A DNA stretch of 64,000 bases from Desmodesmus armatus (GCA_007449985.2 VIIQ02000587.1:1-64000); one strand, 5' to 3'; shown: positions 36,601-47,565, numbered from the stretch's first letter. The notes: generated from the sequence alone by a model not told the origin. Numbers and translations are program-made.

Positions 36601-39600
36601 GGTGTGGTTGAAGACACTATTTTTGTCTTTCACAAGAGCCATCCAAATGATTTTTGCGGACCACCACCGTCGCGCACCACAGCACGCGGCATCCGCCGAC
36701 ACCAACCCGACGCTACGCGCCGGCCTGTGACTCACTTGGGGTGCATGTTGGTGTGGTTGAAGACACTATTTTTGTCTTTCACAAGAGCCATCCAAATGAT
36801 TTGTGCGGACCACCACCGCTGCGCACCATCACGCGGCATCCACCGACACCAACCTGACGCTACGCGCCGGCCTGTGACTCAATAGGGGTGCATGTTGGTG
36901 TGGTTGAAGACACTATTTTTGTCTTTCACAAGAGCCATCCAAATGATTTTGCGGACCACCACCGTCGCGCACCACAGCACGCGGCATCCGCCGACACCAA
37001 CCCGACGCTACGCGCCGGCCTGTGACTCAATTGGGGTGCATGTTGGTGTGGTTGAAGACACTATGTTTGTCTTTCACAAGAGCCATCCAAATAATTTTTG
37101 CGGACCGCCACCGCTGCGCACCATCACGCGGCATCCAGCGACACCAACCCGACTCTACGCGCCAGCCTGTGACTCACTTGGGGTGCATGTTGGTGTGGTT
37201 GAAGACACTATTTTTGTCTTTCACAAGAGCCATCCAAATGATTTTTGCGGACCACCACCGTTGCGCACCACAGCACGCGTCATCCGCCGACACCAACCCG
37301 ACGCTACGCGCCGGCCTGTGACTCAATTGGGGTGCATGTTGGTGTGGTTGAAGACACTATTTTTGTCTTTCAGAAGAGCCATCCAAATGATTTTTGCGGA
37401 CCACCACCGCTGCGCACCATCACGCGGCATCCGCCGACACCAACCCGACGCTACGCGCCGGCCTGTGACTCAATTGGGGTGCATGTTGGTGTGGTTGAAG
37501 ACACTATTTTTGTCTTTCACAAGAGCCATCCAAATGATTTTGCGGACCACCACCGTCGCGCACCACAGCACGCGGCATCCGCCGACACCAACCCGACGCT
37601 ACGCGCCGGCCTGTGACTCAATTGGGGTGCATGTTGGTGTGGTTGAAGACACTATTTTTGTCTTTCACAAGAGCCATCCAAATGATTTTTGTTGACCACC
37701 ACCGTTGCGCACCATCACGCGGCATCCGCCGACACCAACACGACGCTACGCGCCGGCCTGTGACTCAATAGGGGTGCATGTTGGTGTGGTTGAAGACACT
37801 ATTTTTGTCTTTCACAAGAGCCATCCAAATGATTTTTGCGGACCACCATCGTCGCGCACCACAGCACGCGGCATCCGCCGACACCAACCCGACGCTACGC
37901 GCCGGCCTGTGACTCAATTGGGGTGCATGTTGGTGTGGTTGAAGACACTATTTTTGTCTTTCACAAGAGCCATCCAAATGATTTTTGCGGACCACCACCG
38001 CTGCGCACCATCACGCGGCATCCGCCGACACCAACACGACGCTACGTGCCGGCCTGTGACTCACTTGGGGTGCATGTTGGTGTGGTTGAAGACACTATTT
38101 TTGTCTTTCACAAGAGCCATCCAAATGATTTGTGCGGACCACCACCGTTGCGCACCATCACGCGGCATCCGCCGACACCAACACGACGCTACGCGCCGGC
38201 CTGTGACTCAATTGGGGTGCATGTTGGTGTGATTGAAGACATCCTCCCCCTGGATCTTTTTATGGAGTGAACCACCGGTTGCTTGGTCCCGCCCAATGTA
38301 ACTGATCACTTCGGGAAAAAAAATAAAATTGAAGACACTATTTTTGTCTTTCACAAGAGCCATCCAAATGATTGTTGCGGACCACCACCGTTGCGCACCA
38401 TCACGCGGCATCCGCCGACACCAACCTGACGCTACGCGCCGGCCTGTGACTCAATAGGGGTGCATGTTGGTGTGGTTGAAGACACTATTTTTGTCTTTCA
38501 CAAGAGCCATCCAAATGATTTTTGCGGACCACCACCGTCGCGCACCACAGCACGCGGCATCCGCCGACACCAACCCGACGCTACGCGCCGGCCTGTGACT
38601 CACTTGGGGTGCATGTTGGTGTGGTTGAAGACACTATTTTTGTCTTTCACAAGAGCCATCCAAATGATTTGTGCGGACCACCACCGCTGCGCACCATCAC
38701 GCGGCATCCACCGACACCAACCTGACGCTACGCGCCGGCCTGTGACTCAATAGGGGTGCATGTTGGTGTGGTTGAAGACACTATTTTTGTCTTTCACAAG
38801 AGCCATCCAAATGATTTTGCGGACCACCACCGTCGCGCACCACAGCACGCGGCATCCGCCGACACCAACCCGACGCTACGCGCCGGCCTGTGACTCAATT
38901 GGGGTGCATGTTGGTGTGGTTGAAGACACTATGTTTGTCTTTCACAAGAGCCATCCAAATAATTTTTGCGGACCGCCACCGCTGCGCACCATCACGCGGC
39001 ATCCAGCGACACCAACCCGACTCTACGCGCCAGCCTGTGACTCACTTGGGGTGCATGTTGGTGTGGTTGAAGACACTTCTTTTGTCTTTCACAAGAGCCA
39101 TCCAAATGATTTTTGCGGACCACCACCGTTGCGCACCACAGCACGCGTCATCCGCCGACACCAACCCGACGCTACGCGCCGGCCTGTGACTCAATTGGGG
39201 TGCATGTTGGTGTGGTTGAAGACACTATTTTTGTCTTTCAGAAGAGCCATCCAAATGATTTTTGCGGACCACCACCGCTGCGCACCATCACGCGGCATCC
39301 GCCGACACCAACCCGACGCTACGCGCCGGCCTGTGACTCAATTGGGGTGCATGTTGGTGTGGTTGAAGACACTAATTTTGTCTTTCACAAGAGCCATCCA
39401 AATGATTTTTGCGGACCACCACCGTTGCGCACCATCACGCGGCATCCGCCGACACCAACACGACGCTACGTGCCGGCCTGTGACTCACTTGGGGTGCATG
39501 TTGGTGTGGTTGAAGACACTATTTTTGTCTTTCACAAGAGCCATCCAAATGATTTTTGCGGACCACCACCGTTGCGCACCATCACGCGGCATCCGCCGAC

Positions 39601-40834
39601 ACCAACACGACGCTACGCGCCGGCCTGTGACTCAATTGGGGTGCATGTTGGTGTGATTGAAGACATCCTCCCCCTGGATCTTTTTATGGAGTGAACCACC
39701 GGTTGCTTGGTCCCGCCCAATGTAACTGATCACTTCGGGAAAAAAAATAAAATTGAAGACACTATTTTTGTCTTTCACAAGAGCCATCCAAATGATTGTT
39801 GCGGACCACCACCGTTGCGCACCATCACGCGGCATCCGCCGACACCAACCTGACGCTACGCGCCGGCCTGTGACTCAATAGGGGTGCATGTTGGTGTGGT
39901 TGAAGACACTATTTTTGTCTTTCACAAGAGCCATCCAAATGATTTTTGCGGACCACCACCGTCGCGCACCACAGCACGCGGCATCCGCCGACACCAACCC
40001 GACGCTACGCGCCGGCCTGTGACTCACTTGGGGTGCATGTTGGTGTGGTTGAAGACACTATTTTTGTCTTTCACAAGAGCCATCCAAATGATTTGTGCGG
40101 ACCACCACCGCTGCGCACCATCACGCGGCATCCACCGACACCAACCTGACGCTACGCGCCGGCCTGTGACTCAATAGGGGTGCATGTTGGTGTGGTTGAA
40201 GACACTATTTTTGTCTTTCACAAGAGCCATCCAAATGATTTTGCGGACCACCACCGTCGCGCACCACAGCACGCGGCATCCGCCGACACCAACCCGACGC
40301 TACGCGCCGGCCTGTGACTCAATTGGGGTGCATGTTGGTGTGGTTGAAGACACTATTTTTGTCTTTCACAAGAGCCATCCAAATGATTTTTGTTGACCAC
40401 CACCGTTGCGCACCATCACGCGGCATCCGCCGACACCAACACGACGCTACGCGCCGGCCTGTGACTCAATAGGGGTGCATGTTGGTGTGGTTGAAGACAC
40501 TATTTTTGTCTTTCACAAGAGCCATCCAAATGATTTTTGCGGACCACCATCGTCGCGCACCACAGCACGCGGCATCCGCCGACACCAACCGACGCTACGC
40601 GCCGGCCTGTGACTCAATTGGGGTGCATGTTGGTGTGGTTGAAGACACTATTTTTGTCTTTCACAAGAGCCATCCAAATGATTTTTGCGGACCACCACCG
40701 CTGCGCACCATCACGCGGCATCCACCGACACAAACCCGACGCTACGCGCCGGCCTGTGACTCAATTGGGGTGCATGTTGGTGTGGTTGAAGACACTATTT
40801 TGTCTTTCACAAGAGCCATCCAAATGTTTTTTGC

Positions 40835-40927
40835 CTGCCAGGTTGCGCCATCCTCTTGCCTGAGCTTTGAGGGGTGGCTTCTGTTGCTTGACTTCGCTCT
40901 TGTAACTTGCTCACTCCAAAAAAAAAA
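40835..40927 (+). mobile_element. LINE-A tail insertion with 11-bp TSD
   Basis: A 93 bp 5'-truncated LINE-A 3' end starting ctgccaggttgcgccatcc and ending cactcc plus A-run, flanked by atgttttttgc (40824-40834 and 40928-40938). It is single-copy within the array, so it is younger than the amplified insertions. Confidence 0.92.
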
Positions 40928-41514
40928 ATGTTTTTTGCGGACCACCACCGCTGCGCACCATCACGCGGCATCCACCGACACCAACCCGACGCTACGCGCC
41001 GGCCTGTGACTCACTTGGGGTGCATGTTGGTGTGGTTGAAGACACTATTTTTTTTTTTGGAAGAGATCAGTTACATTGCGCGGGACCAAGCAACCGGTGG
41101 TTCACTCCATAAAAAGATCCAGCGGCAGGATGGGGCAACCTGTTGTGACACCCACCCACGGCACCCCTTGTGCAGGGGACACCATCGCAGGGCCGTGCAG
41201 ACAGCTCCGTGAGAAGCAGCCCCGAAGGGCATCCAGGGCCTGACCGTGCGCCCAGTGTCCTCTATACACCACAGCCGTCCGTAGAGCAACTGCGGCAGGT
41301 CACAGTCCATGTTTGCCCCAATATGGCAAGGCCCATGGACCGGTCTAATGACTCACCATCCACATGTCAAAAGCAGTTCTAAGACACTCACATGCTGCAA
41401 CCCTATAGAGCCAAGATACAACGCACACCATTACGGCAGCACACACCAGCACAAATCATGAAAGGCAGTAGAGACACACACAAAAAAGAGACACACAGGC
41501 AAAATCGGATGCCT

Positions 41515-41536
41515 GATCACTTCCAAAAAAAAAACG
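41515..41536 (+). mobile_element. 10-nt LINE-B terminus plus A-run with TSD
   Basis: gatcacttcc, ten A and cg lie between two copies of tcggatgcct (41505-41514 and 41537-41546). Only the extreme 3' end of LINE-B was copied. The two bases cg before the right flank may be untemplated. Confidence 0.8.
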
Positions 41537-42390
41537 TCGGATGCCTCGACAAGCAGACAGCTAATCATTGCCACACAAAAGCTGCAGAGCAAAGGCACAT
41601 CACACACCATGTGTCTGTCAGCACACCAGAAGTCAGCATTAAAGTCATACAGACATGTATGCACACACACAGGTCTGTATGCACGCGCATGCACACAGCT
41701 AAGCAGGCACAAACAGTCCACGCACCGTGCCACACCAAAACTCCACAGCATGCCAATTGGCGAGCGTGCGCTCGAGCCAACACACAGCCGTCCATGCAAA
41801 ACCAGCCCTACAAGTGCATGCCACACAAGATTAACTCGCACACAAGCACGCCACACAAGATTCACTCACACACAAGCAGCACACCACATACACGTACACA
41901 TGCATACACATGCAAGGCGCCGTATTTGAAGGGCATTCACCCTCCCGTACGGGGCACCTGACAACATGGACTATGCACTAGGGACAAACCACGAACATAC
42001 GTATTGTACACAGTGCGACACTACTATGCCACCTAGTGTCGCACTGTGTACAAGCAGCAATCCACCTTGCACACATGTTTGATCGCCCCACTGTGCACAA
42101 GATCAACTCTCACGCAAGAGCACACCACCAACACGTACACGACACCAACACAAACCACTTACCCAGTATGCCCCCAAGACTGACACTGTGCATAAGCAGC
42201 ACCCCACAACTATTAGACCGTGCAAGCACATCATGAAGTACACGTGCACTCGCAAGACACACGCACAATACAGTCCTAGCACCCACGTCTGACCACATGT
42301 GCACTCACAGGCATGCTCCACACTGTGCGCATGCTGCAAGAAACCCACACTCATGTGTTCAACACTCCCCATCTGATGCTCAACCTATAC

Positions 42391-42400
42391 AAAAAAAAAA
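42391..42400 (+). other. A10 insertion with 6-bp duplication, empty site at 44361
   Basis: ctatac-A10-ctatac at 42385-42406. The paralogous UTR reads acctatacacactgcac at 44361-44377 with no A-run and one ctatac. This is a filled/empty pair for a bare oligo(A) insertion. Confidence 0.85.
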
Positions 42401-42719
42401 CTATACACACTGCACAGACCCAATCCCTCCCAGCCCAGCATGAGACTCCCCACCCCACGCGTTCCCTGCCCATCCCAATCCCCTCACAGTAGTCCCAGCA
42501 AATAGACCTGGATACCTGTGACCACGCAACTCGTCCCCATATCAGCCCTGCACACCCCATCACGATCGTCCCACACGTGCCCAGTTAATCCCGGCCAAAA
42601 TCACACACCCTTCCACCCCCGACACAACTGCTGTCCCCACCAAACGCGATGCAGTGCAGCACCCCTCACAACCCTGCTGTGCTGATTGCAACGGACACCC
42701 CCCCCCCGTCCTCCTCGAC

Positions 42720-43640
42720 AGTGAAGATGGAGCCCCATCTGCGCCAGAAGGAGTCAAGGGATAGCACAGGCGAGGGGCCTCGAAGCCATGCCAGTGGTAC
42801 CCCCGAGCCCAGCCGGACATCCACCCCCACCCGTCGCCAATCCCTCCTCATCTGCTGCTGCAGCTGCGAGCGGAACCGGCACGCGACAGCCTTAGCCGTG
42901 AACCGCCCGCTGCTGGATGCTGCTGCAGCAGGGCCCGGGCTGCTCCCACTGCCACCCTGGTGGCCGTCCGTGCTGCTACTGGTGCTGGTGGTGCTGCTGC
43001 TGGTAGTGGTGCTGTCAGCACTCCCCTGGCTGCTGACAGGCTGGCTGGTGGAGTAGCAGCTGCTGCGCACCAGCCAGATGGACTCCAACAGCAGTAGCCG
43101 CATGTATGTCCACAGCTGCTGCTGCACCAGCGGCGGGGCCCACACACTGTCATCATCAAGCAGCAGCACACGGCTGCTGCTGACCGGGACGACTTCTCCC
43201 GGCTGCACCAGTTGCCACAGCTGTGCAAACCACTGCCACGCTGCAGCTGCCACAGGACACTCCACAAACAAGTGCGTAAGGGTCTCCAGCTGCAGCTGCT
43301 GCTGGCACTGCTGTGCAGGGCAAACGAACTGCGCAGGGTCCGTCCTGCCTGAAGACAGCATGCGCCTTGCACCCACCTTCACCCCTGCATGCAGCAAGCG
43401 CCACCCAAACGCCCGCAGTGACCGCGGCAGTCGTTTGTGCCCTGCCCTCCTGTAAGCGGCCACCCACTGGTAGCTGCTACTGTCCACAGGCCCCATGGCT
43501 TGCGTTATGGGGTCCTGCAGGTCATCCTGCGCAGGGCTGCTGATCTGCAGCTGCTGTTGTAGCTGCTGTTGCCTCTGCATCGTGACCACTGCTGCTGCTG
43601 CTGCCGCGCGCTGCCGTGGGAGCTCTCTCTCCCGTGGTGG
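42720..43640 (-). pseudogene. LINE-B C-terminal zinc-binding domain
   Basis: A minus-strand frame with YRRAGHKRLPRSLRAFGWRL, then a Cys motif (FVCPAQQC), then ETLTHLFVECPVAAAAWQWF and a Leu-rich WTYMRLLLLESIW helix. This is the LINE-B equivalent of LINE-A 3200-4330. It begins abruptly at about 43640 without any RT, so it is a 5'-truncated part. Confidence 0.78.
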
Positions 43641-44190
43641 GACAACATGGACTTGCACTAGGGACAAACCACGTACATATGTACTGTACACAGTGCGACA
43701 CTACTATGCCACCTAGTATCGCACTGTGCATGCCACACAAGATTAACTCGCACACAAGCACGCCACACAAGATTCACTCTCACACAAGCAGCACACCACA
43801 TACACGTACACATGCATACACATGCAAGGCGCCGTATTTGAAGGGCATTCACCCTCCCGTACGGGGCACCTGACAACATGGACTATGCACTAGGGACAAA
43901 CCACGTACATACGTACTGCACACGGTGCGACACTACTATGCCACCTAGTATCGAACTGTGTACAAGCAGCAATCCACCATGCACACATGTTTGATCTCCC
44001 CACTGTGCACAAAATCAACTCTCACGCAAGAGCACACCACCAACACGTACACGACACCAACATACACCACGTACCCACTATGCCCCCAAGTCTCACACTG
44101 TGCATAAGCAGCACCCCACAACGATTAGACCGTGCAAGCACATCATGAAGTACACGTGCACTCGCAAGACACACGCCCGATACAGTCCTA

Positions 44191-44257
44191 TCTTTTTATG
44201 GAGTGAACCACCGGTTGCTTGGTCCCGCCCAATGTAACTGATCACTTCAAAAAAAAA
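44191..44257 (+). mobile_element. LINE-B tail insertion inside LINE-B 3' UTR
   Basis: 67 bp of LINE-B terminus (tctttttatggagtgaacca ... gatcacttc plus A-run) between two copies of tacagtccta (44181-44190 and 44258-44267). The paralogous UTR at about 42252-42264 has the site uninterrupted, so this insertion came after the UTR duplication. Confidence 0.92.
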
Positions 44258-44689
44258 TACAGTCCTAGCACCCACATCTGACCACATGTGCACTCACAGG
44301 CATGCTCCACACTGTGCGCATGCTGCAAGAAACACACACTCACTCCCCATCTGATGCTCAACCTATACACACTGCACAGACCCAATTCCTCCCAGCCCAG
44401 CATGAGACTCCCCACCCCACGCGTTCCCTGCCCATCCCAATCCCCTCACAGTAGTCCCAGCAAATAAACCTGGATACCTGTGACCACGCAAATCGTCCCC
44501 ATATCAGCCCTGCACACCCCATCACGATCGTCCCACACGTGCCCAGTCAATCCCGGCCAAAATCACACACCCTTCCACCCCCGACACAACTGCTGTACCC
44601 ACCAAACGCGATGCAGTGCAGCACCCCTCACAACCCTGCTGTGCTGATTGCAACGGACACCCCCCGTCCTCCTCGACAGTGAAGATGGA

Positions 44690-45836
44690 GCCCCACCCTC
44701 ATGAATGGCTTCCAGGCAGCCCGACGGGGATGCAGCAGCGCTGCTGCTGTGCGTGCCTGCATCGCTGCTGCATGCGCCCTGGCATCCACCTGTCCTGACC
44801 CTCCCATAGCGACTGACAAGCTGGCCACAGCTGCAGGAGGGCTCTCGTTCCACTGCTTGATGTGAGCCTCCCGAGCGCAGCCCTGTCCCATCACAAAGGC
44901 TGTCATGCGTCGGTGAATCCTGGCCATGAGGTCGGCTGGCACCGCCACAAACTGCGCGTGGTAGGTGAGGCAGGAGGCCATGACCTGCCGTGCCACCGCA
45001 CAGCGCCCCACATACGTGAGGTCCTGCCGCGCCCATTGCCGCACCCGCCACGATATGGTCTGCAACCGCTGCGTGTACAATGCCGCTGCATGCTGTTCAG
45101 CCCCTGCTGCTGACAACAGAATCCCTAGATGCCTGATGGGGTGCTGCGCTGTGTCGGGGAATGGGATGCCGGTGCCTGGGTCAACACCCACGAACGGCTG
45201 CTGTACACCCACCTCCATCCCCTGACATTTGCCAACGTTCAGCTTGGCACCGCTGGCAGCGCAGAACGGCTCCACTGCCCTCTGCAGCAGCACCCGTACA
45301 CCCTCCCTGCTGGCTGCATGCAGAGTGGTGTCATCCGCATGCTGCATGCAGCAGGGTGCAGCCGACCCGTCTGGCATCCTGATGCTGTCTACTTCCCCTG
45401 CTGCCTGAAGAGCCCTACACCTGGCTGCCAATGGCTGCGCTGCTATGACGTACAACAGCGGGCTGAGGGGGCTGCCCTGCGCGCACCCCGAGGGGATGTC
45501 AAACAGCCGGCTGAGGTGGCCGCCGTTGAAGACAATGCGGCCCTGTGTGCCTGCCAGCAGCAGCTGCACCCATCTGAGGATGCCAGCTGGGAACTGCATG
45601 GCGGACATGCACTGAAACAGCCACCCCCTGTCCAACCGGTCGTAGGCTTTTTCAAAGTCCAGGAAGGAGATACAGCCTGGCTGCTGCTGTGCCTGGAGGT
45701 AGTCGATTTCCTCCAGGTGTAGCAGCACGTTGTCTGCTATATCCCTTTCTGGGACAAACGCTGTCTGCCCGCTGTCTATTATGCTGTCAAGTACAGGCCC
45801 CACCCGCAGCACCACCACCTTTGCCAGGATCTTCAC
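44690..45836 (-). pseudogene. LINE-B reverse transcriptase domain
   Basis: The RT resumes as KILAKVVVLRVGPVLDS, then QTAFVPERDIADNVLLHLEE, FLDFEKAYDRLDRGW (motif A), GCAQGSPLSPLLYV (motif B) and QHADDTTLHAA (motif C), followed by the thumb. All catalytic residues are present. It ends near 44690 by joining 3' UTR sequence, so the C-terminal zinc domain is lost from this half. Without the 45846 insertion the frame would join the pre-RT segment directly, so inactivation is recent relative to the rest of the ORF. Confidence 0.88.
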
Positions 45837-45845
45837 GTCACAGTT

Positions 45846-45850
45846 TTTTT
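45846..45850 (-). other. 5-nt oligo(A) insertion with 14-bp TSD inside LINE-B RT
   Basis: The sequence ttcacgtcacagtt occurs at 45832-45845 and again at 45851-45864 with five T between. LINE-A has a single copy at the equivalent place (NCDLKI codons near 6270). The net 19-bp gain shifts the frame right after NCDVK. Confidence 0.85.
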
Positions 45851-46395
45851 TTCACGTCACAGTTGAGCAGGGTGATGGGCCGGTAGCTGGCTGTCTGCTC
45901 CCTAGGCTTCCCCCCGCCCTTGAACAGGAGGGTGATCAGCCCCAGGCGCTGCTCAGGCGACAGCTGTGCAGCCTCCTGAGAGAACAGGTGGTTGCACGCT
46001 GCCACAAAGGGTGGGCCCATCTGCGACCAGAAGGTGTTGTAAAACTCATATGTGAGCCCATCACTGCCCGGCACCTTCCCCCTGGGCAAGCTGTCTAATG
46101 CTGCTTTGGCCTCCTCGAGAGTGATAGTGCCGTCCCCGTTTGGCCCCAGACACTGCTGCTGCTGCTCCGCTGTGAGCTTCTTATCGATGCCTGCAAGCAG
46201 CTCCTGCTGCTGCGCTGCATCTGTGGGGTGACAGGAGAACAGGCCGCCAGCCGCCGGGTCAAAGAAGTCGGCTAACGTGTCCCCTGCAACCGCCACCCCC
46301 GCCCAAGTGTTGGTGGAAATGGTGCTGCCGTCCGCCGCAGCTACTGCACTGATGTGCTGCGGCTCCGGCAGCTCCTTGCCCACGCGGTAGCCCCA
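45851..46395 (-). pseudogene. LINE-B pre-RT region
   Basis: A minus-strand frame with LADFFDPAAGGLFSCHPTD, LPRGKVPGSDGLTYEFYNTF, RLGLITLLFKGGGKPRE and ASYRPITLLNCDV, the conserved segment just before motif A in LINE RTs. The frame is cut at 45850 by the 19-bp oligo(A) insertion with its duplication and, at the 5' side, by the junction with satellite at 46395. Confidence 0.85.
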
Positions 46396-47160
46396 GAAGT
46401 CTTTCACAAGAGCCATCCAAATGATTTTTGCGGACCACCACCGTTGCGCACCACAGCACGCGGCATCCGCCGACACCAACCCGACGCTACGCGCCGGCCT
46501 GTGACTCAATTGGGGTTTTCCCTTCAAAAAAAATCAATTGGGGTGCATGTTGGTGTGGTTGAAGACACTATTTTTGTCTTTCACAAGAGCCATCCAAATG
46601 ACTTTTGCGGACCACCACCGCTGCGCACCATCACGCGGCATCCGCCGACACCAACACGACGCTACGCGCCGGCCTGTGACTCACTTGGGGTGCATGTTGG
46701 TGTGGTTGAAGACACTATCTTTGTCTTTCACAAGAGCCATCCAAATGATTTTTGTTGACCACCACCGCTGCGCACCATCACGCGGCATCCGCCGACACCA
46801 ACCCGACGCTACGCGCCGGCCTGTGACTCAATTGGGGTGCATGTTGGTGTGGTTGAAGACACTATTTTTGTCTTTCACAAGAGCCATCCAAATGATTTTT
46901 GCGGACCACCACCGTTGCGCACCATCACGCGGCATCCGCCGACACCAACCCGACGCTACGCGTCGGCCTGTGACACAATTGGGGTGCATGTTGGTGTGGT
47001 TGAAGACACTATTTTTGTCTTTCACAAGAGCCATCCAAATGATTTTTGCGGACCACCACCGTTGCGCACCATCACGCGGCATCCGCCGACACCAACCCGA
47101 CGCTACACGCCGGCCTGTGACTCAATTGGGGTGCATGTTGATGTGGTTGAAGACACTATT
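46396..47160 (+). repeat. terminal satellite block, about five monomers
   Basis: The same monomer as the main array, continuing after the LINE-B insertion. At 46517-46534 an 18-nt insert (ttttcccttcaaaaaaaa) lies between two copies of tcaattgggg (46507-46516 and 46535-46544), another miniature insertion. The block ends in a LINE-B tail at 47160. Confidence 0.93.
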
Positions 47161-47565
47161 TTTTTTTGGAAGTGATCAGTTACATTGGGCGGGACCAAGC
47201 TACCGGTGGTTCACTCCATAAAAAGATCCAGCGGGAGGATGGGGCAACCTGTTGTGACACCCACCCCACGGCACCCCTTGTGCAGGGGACACCATCGCAG
47301 GGCCGTGCAGACAGCGGCCCCGCAGCCACACAGAGGCACCCCGAGCCCGGAGTTGAGGCAGATGTCCCCTGTGACCTGTGGCTTCTGTTGCTCGATCTCG
47401 CTGTTTACCTTTTCTTTGGAAGTGATCAATTACCAATGATGGGCTAAAGCATGCAACCAGTGGCTCACTCCATAGAAAGATCCGGCGGGGGGATGGGGCA
47501 ACCTGTTGTGACACCCACCCCACGGCACCCCTTGTGCAGGGGACACCATCTCAGGGCCTCTTGTA
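47161..47565 (-). mobile_element. two LINE-B 3' ends, the second strongly diverged
   Basis: 47161-47315 matches the LINE-B end closely. 47316-47400 is an unrelated spacer that contains a short LINE-A-like gtggcttctgttgct. From about 47400 a second LINE-B end begins (ggaagtgatcaattaccaat) with many substitutions, ending near 47565 in cttgtaacctgcccaatccc plus A6. The diverged copy at the outer edge suggests an old border of the repeat block. Confidence 0.75.

Larger units (their letters stand above)
30043..39750 (+). repeat. higher-order repeat domain, 1167 bp basic unit with deletions
   Basis: A unit of monomers plus one SINE/LINE-type tail and one LINE-B tail. The period is 1167 bp between 30083 and 31250 (parallel points 30515/31682 and 30767/31934). 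Later units are shortened or lengthened; for example, LINE-B tails begin near 30549, 31716, 33658, 34820, 35210, 36373, 38240 and 39664. 38460 to 39884 is a 1424 bp duplicate. Units share marker variants such as caataggggtgc, tgattgttgcgg and gtgattgaagacat, so unequal exchange shaped this domain separately from 16-25 kb. Confidence 0.88.
12579..41049 (+). repeat. main satellite array, 147-149 bp monomer
   Basis: About 28.5 kb of head-to-tail monomers; dividing by 148 bp and allowing for inserts gives roughly 180 copies. Two main variants alternate irregularly: one with caccacagcacgcg (149 bp) and one with caccatcacgcgg (147 bp). Each monomer has tgactcaattgggg, gaagacactatttttgtc, ggaccaccaccg and cgacgctacgcgccggc. 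Divergence is low, mostly single substitutions. Variants such as tgattgttgcgg and cgtcgcgcaccac are confined to the distal 30-41 kb part, so the array has local subfamilies. The monomer length is close to nucleosomal DNA. Long open frames occur in all plus-strand frames, but they are repeats of the same unit shifted in frame and are not genes. Confidence 0.97.
41050..46395 (-). mobile_element. LINE-B, rearranged compound copy
   Basis: A 5.3 kb minus-strand LINE related to LINE-A, set in satellite (left flank gaagacactattttt at about 41040, right flank gtctttcacaagagcc at 46396). Read from the 5' side it has pre-RT and RT (46395-44690), then a 3' UTR (about 44689-43641), then a zinc-binding C-terminal domain (43640-42720), then a second 3' UTR and poly(A) end (42700-41050). 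The two 3' UTRs are about 95% alike by eye. The RT half lacks the zinc-binding domain, and the other half lacks the RT. This indicates two partially deleted copies in tandem or one internal duplication. No ORF1 or endonuclease is seen. A clean target-site duplication is not visible at the right edge. Confidence 0.85.

Noticed and set aside
12635..41009. Dozens of plus-strand open frames of 60-423 codons inside the satellite, all reading variants of the same peptide
   Set aside because: They follow the monomer and shift frame with each 147/149 bp unit. All frames are equally open because the repeat has few stops. There is no codon bias or domain.
12579..41049. Regular repeats that might suggest a CRISPR array
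   Set aside because: Monomers are 147-149 bp head to tail with no short repeat/unique spacer pattern and no cas genes; the genome is eukaryotic.
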